Positions 62,990-64,000 of a stretch of 64,000 nucleotides of DNA are shown here, piece after piece. Source of the stretch: Gammaproteobacteria bacterium (GTDB lineage: Bacteria > Pseudomonadota > Gammaproteobacteria > SZUA-140). Under the pieces are notes generated by a model. It made no database searches. It was not told where the DNA came from and was given only the letters and a program-made list of their open reading frames with translations. The stretch covers positions 248,001 through 312,000 of the forward strand of contig JADJWH010000001.1 of assembly GCA_016716465.1 (NCBI GenBank). Direction: 5' to 3'. The number at the start of each line of letters is the position of its first letter. Position 1 is the stretch's first letter. The position numbers and the translations under genes are program-made.

Positions 62990-64000
62990 TCAGCCGCCCA
63001 GGGCCTGCCGCAGCGGCGTCAGGTATCGCTCATAGTTGCGCCAGCGTCCGACCGAGGTCTTGTACACCGGCTTGTTGACCTGGTTGTAGCTGGCGGATTC
63101 CGATACTCGCCCGTTTTCGTAATAGCGCAGGCAGGCCTCGTTCCAGTCCAGGCCGCAAAAGTCCGTCATGCGCCGGGAGACGCCTTCCTGGTCGTCGACC
63201 AGCGCCTCGTAGTCCACGTCCAGGAAGGGGATGCCCAACTGACGCCAGTGATTCATCAGCCTCTCGTAATTGCGGTAATGCACGCCGAGTCGGCCGAGGT
63301 CGCGGGTGTAGTGGTGGGTCCCCGAGAAATTCTGAAAGTAGCACGACAGGCAGGTGTCGAGCGGGTCGCGGCGGGTGTGGATGATCCGCGCGTGCGGGAA
63401 CAGCAGGCTGATCAGGCCGAGGTAGAGAAAATTGTGCGGCATCTTGGAGGTGAAGAAGCGGGCGCCGTCGGCGTGCTCCGTGATGAGGTCGAGGTAGCGT
63501 CGGGACAGGAGGCGCAGGGCGGCCGGGTCGGGTGTGAAGACGCCTCTCCCGTACCCCAGTTCGGCCGCGATCATGGCGGTGAAGTTCAGTTCTCCCGCGC
63601 CGAAGACGTCGGGGTGACTCGCGAGGATCTGCTCCACCAGGCTCGTGCCCGAGCGCGGCATCCCGACGATGAAGATCGGCGTGAGCTCGGCGCGTTCCGC
63701 CCTGGGCAGGGCGGGAAAATCGGCTGCGCTGATGCTGGCGATGATGGCGTCGGCCGGATCCTGGCCCGGATCCGCTACCGGTCCCGGTCCGGCGGGGGTG
63801 TTCGCGGAACGGTAATGCGCGAAGGCCTCGTCATAACGTCCCGCCCGGTCATGGAGTTCGCCCAGCAGATAGTGGATCTGTTCGCGCGTGCGGAAATTCA
63901 GCCCCGCCAGTCCCAGTGCCTGCTCCAGGCGCTCGATGATCCCCGCGTCGAGACCGAGCCGGGACGCGATCTTCGCGTACAGGATCAGGATGTCGGGGTT
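62990..64000 (-). CDS. TPR-sulfotransferase, 5' end beyond window
   Basis: The minus-strand frame is open to the right edge (337 codons visible) and ends at 62990. The distal part has a TPR-like helix pair (EQIHYLLGELHDRAGRYDEA), followed by a Sulfotransfer_3 domain: 5'-PSB motif PIFIVGMPRSGTSLVEQIL, ARIIHTRRDPLDTCLSCYFQ (3'-PB region) and C-terminal YNQVNKPVYKTSVGRWRNYE. Such proteins transfer sulfate from PAPS to glycans or proteins. Its nearness to the OGT block suggests a shared glycan-decoration function, which is inference. The N-terminal part with more TPRs is not visible. Confidence 0.93.
   Translation of the reverse strand, partial: NPDILILYAKIASRLGLDAGIIERLEQALGLAGLNFRTREQIHYLLGELHDRAGRYDEAFAHYRSANTPAGPGPVADPGQDPADAIIASISAADFPALPRAERAELTPIFIVGMPRSGTSLVEQILASHPDVFGAGELNFTAMIAAELGYGRGVFTPDPAALRLLSRRYLDLITEHADGARFFTSKMPHNFLYLGLISLLFPHARIIHTRRDPLDTCLSCYFQNFSGTHHYTRDLGRLGVHYRNYERLMNHWRQLGIPFLDVDYEALVDDQEGVSRRMTDFCGLDWNEACLRYYENGRVSESASYNQVNKPVYKTSVGRWRNYERYLTPLRQALGG

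Overview
The window is high-GC DNA (a typical 60-base stretch, 57541-57600, is 75% G+C) with dense genes, short intergenic gaps and ATGA-type overlaps. The gene content (sucAB-lpd-sucCD, pgaABCD, prkA-yeaH-spoVR, copAB, an LpxR-like outer-membrane protein, a FlhG-like ATPase) points to a Gram-negative gammaproteobacterium, perhaps a Chromatiales-type environmental lineage. The genus cannot be fixed from the sequence alone.

Layout: 1-5.3 kb is an ion-transport cluster (CPA1 antiporter, CaCA exchanger, P2-type ATPase, CBS protein). 5.3-6.6 kb holds an outer-membrane protein and a small Cys-rich protein. 6.6-11.3 kb (minus strand) is the stress operon prkA-yeaH-spoVR. 12.1-13.2 kb encodes a TPR protein. 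13.3-21.4 kb is the 2-oxoglutarate dehydrogenase and succinyl-CoA synthetase block sucA-sucB-lpd-sucC-sucD. In it sucB carries an apparent one-base frameshift, and lpd is bracketed by a dense family of short palindromic repeats. 21.4-24.0 kb is an AT-rich, repeat-bounded accessory island with a DUF4160 remnant, a DUF2442 gene and a one-gene ABC-ATPase plus TOPRIM (OLD/PARIS-like) candidate defence protein.

24.0-34.6 kb is mixed: an AraC regulator divergent from a methyltransferase, a GFA-family protein, small membrane and STAS-like proteins, a sulfatase-fold transferase, a MocR regulator divergent from a class IV aminotransferase with clear operator-like repeats between them, DinB, PAP2 and cytochrome b561. 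34.6-43.5 kb (minus) is an LpxR-like gene, the complete pgaABCD exopolysaccharide operon and a MinD/FlhG-like ATPase. 43.8-46.4 kb has a bifunctional aldolase/dehydrogenase, an AT-rich gap with two perfect inverted DnaA boxes, and tRNA-Arg(CCT). 47-50 kb is a copper-resistance set (small His/Cys-rich protein, copA, copB), followed by a convergent CPA2 antiporter.

52.0-60.5 kb is the most unusual block: three large TPR-SPINDLY/OGT-like glycosyltransferases, one with an N-terminal SEC-C zinc motif, and an FkbM methyltransferase. The last two glycosyltransferase genes share nearly identical C-terminal tracts, indicating recent gene conversion. A TPR-sulfotransferase lies at the right edge (from 63.0 kb), suggesting a locus for glycosylating and decorating an unknown protein or cell-surface target. 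A LysR regulator, a small membrane protein and a class III extradiol dioxygenase lie between.
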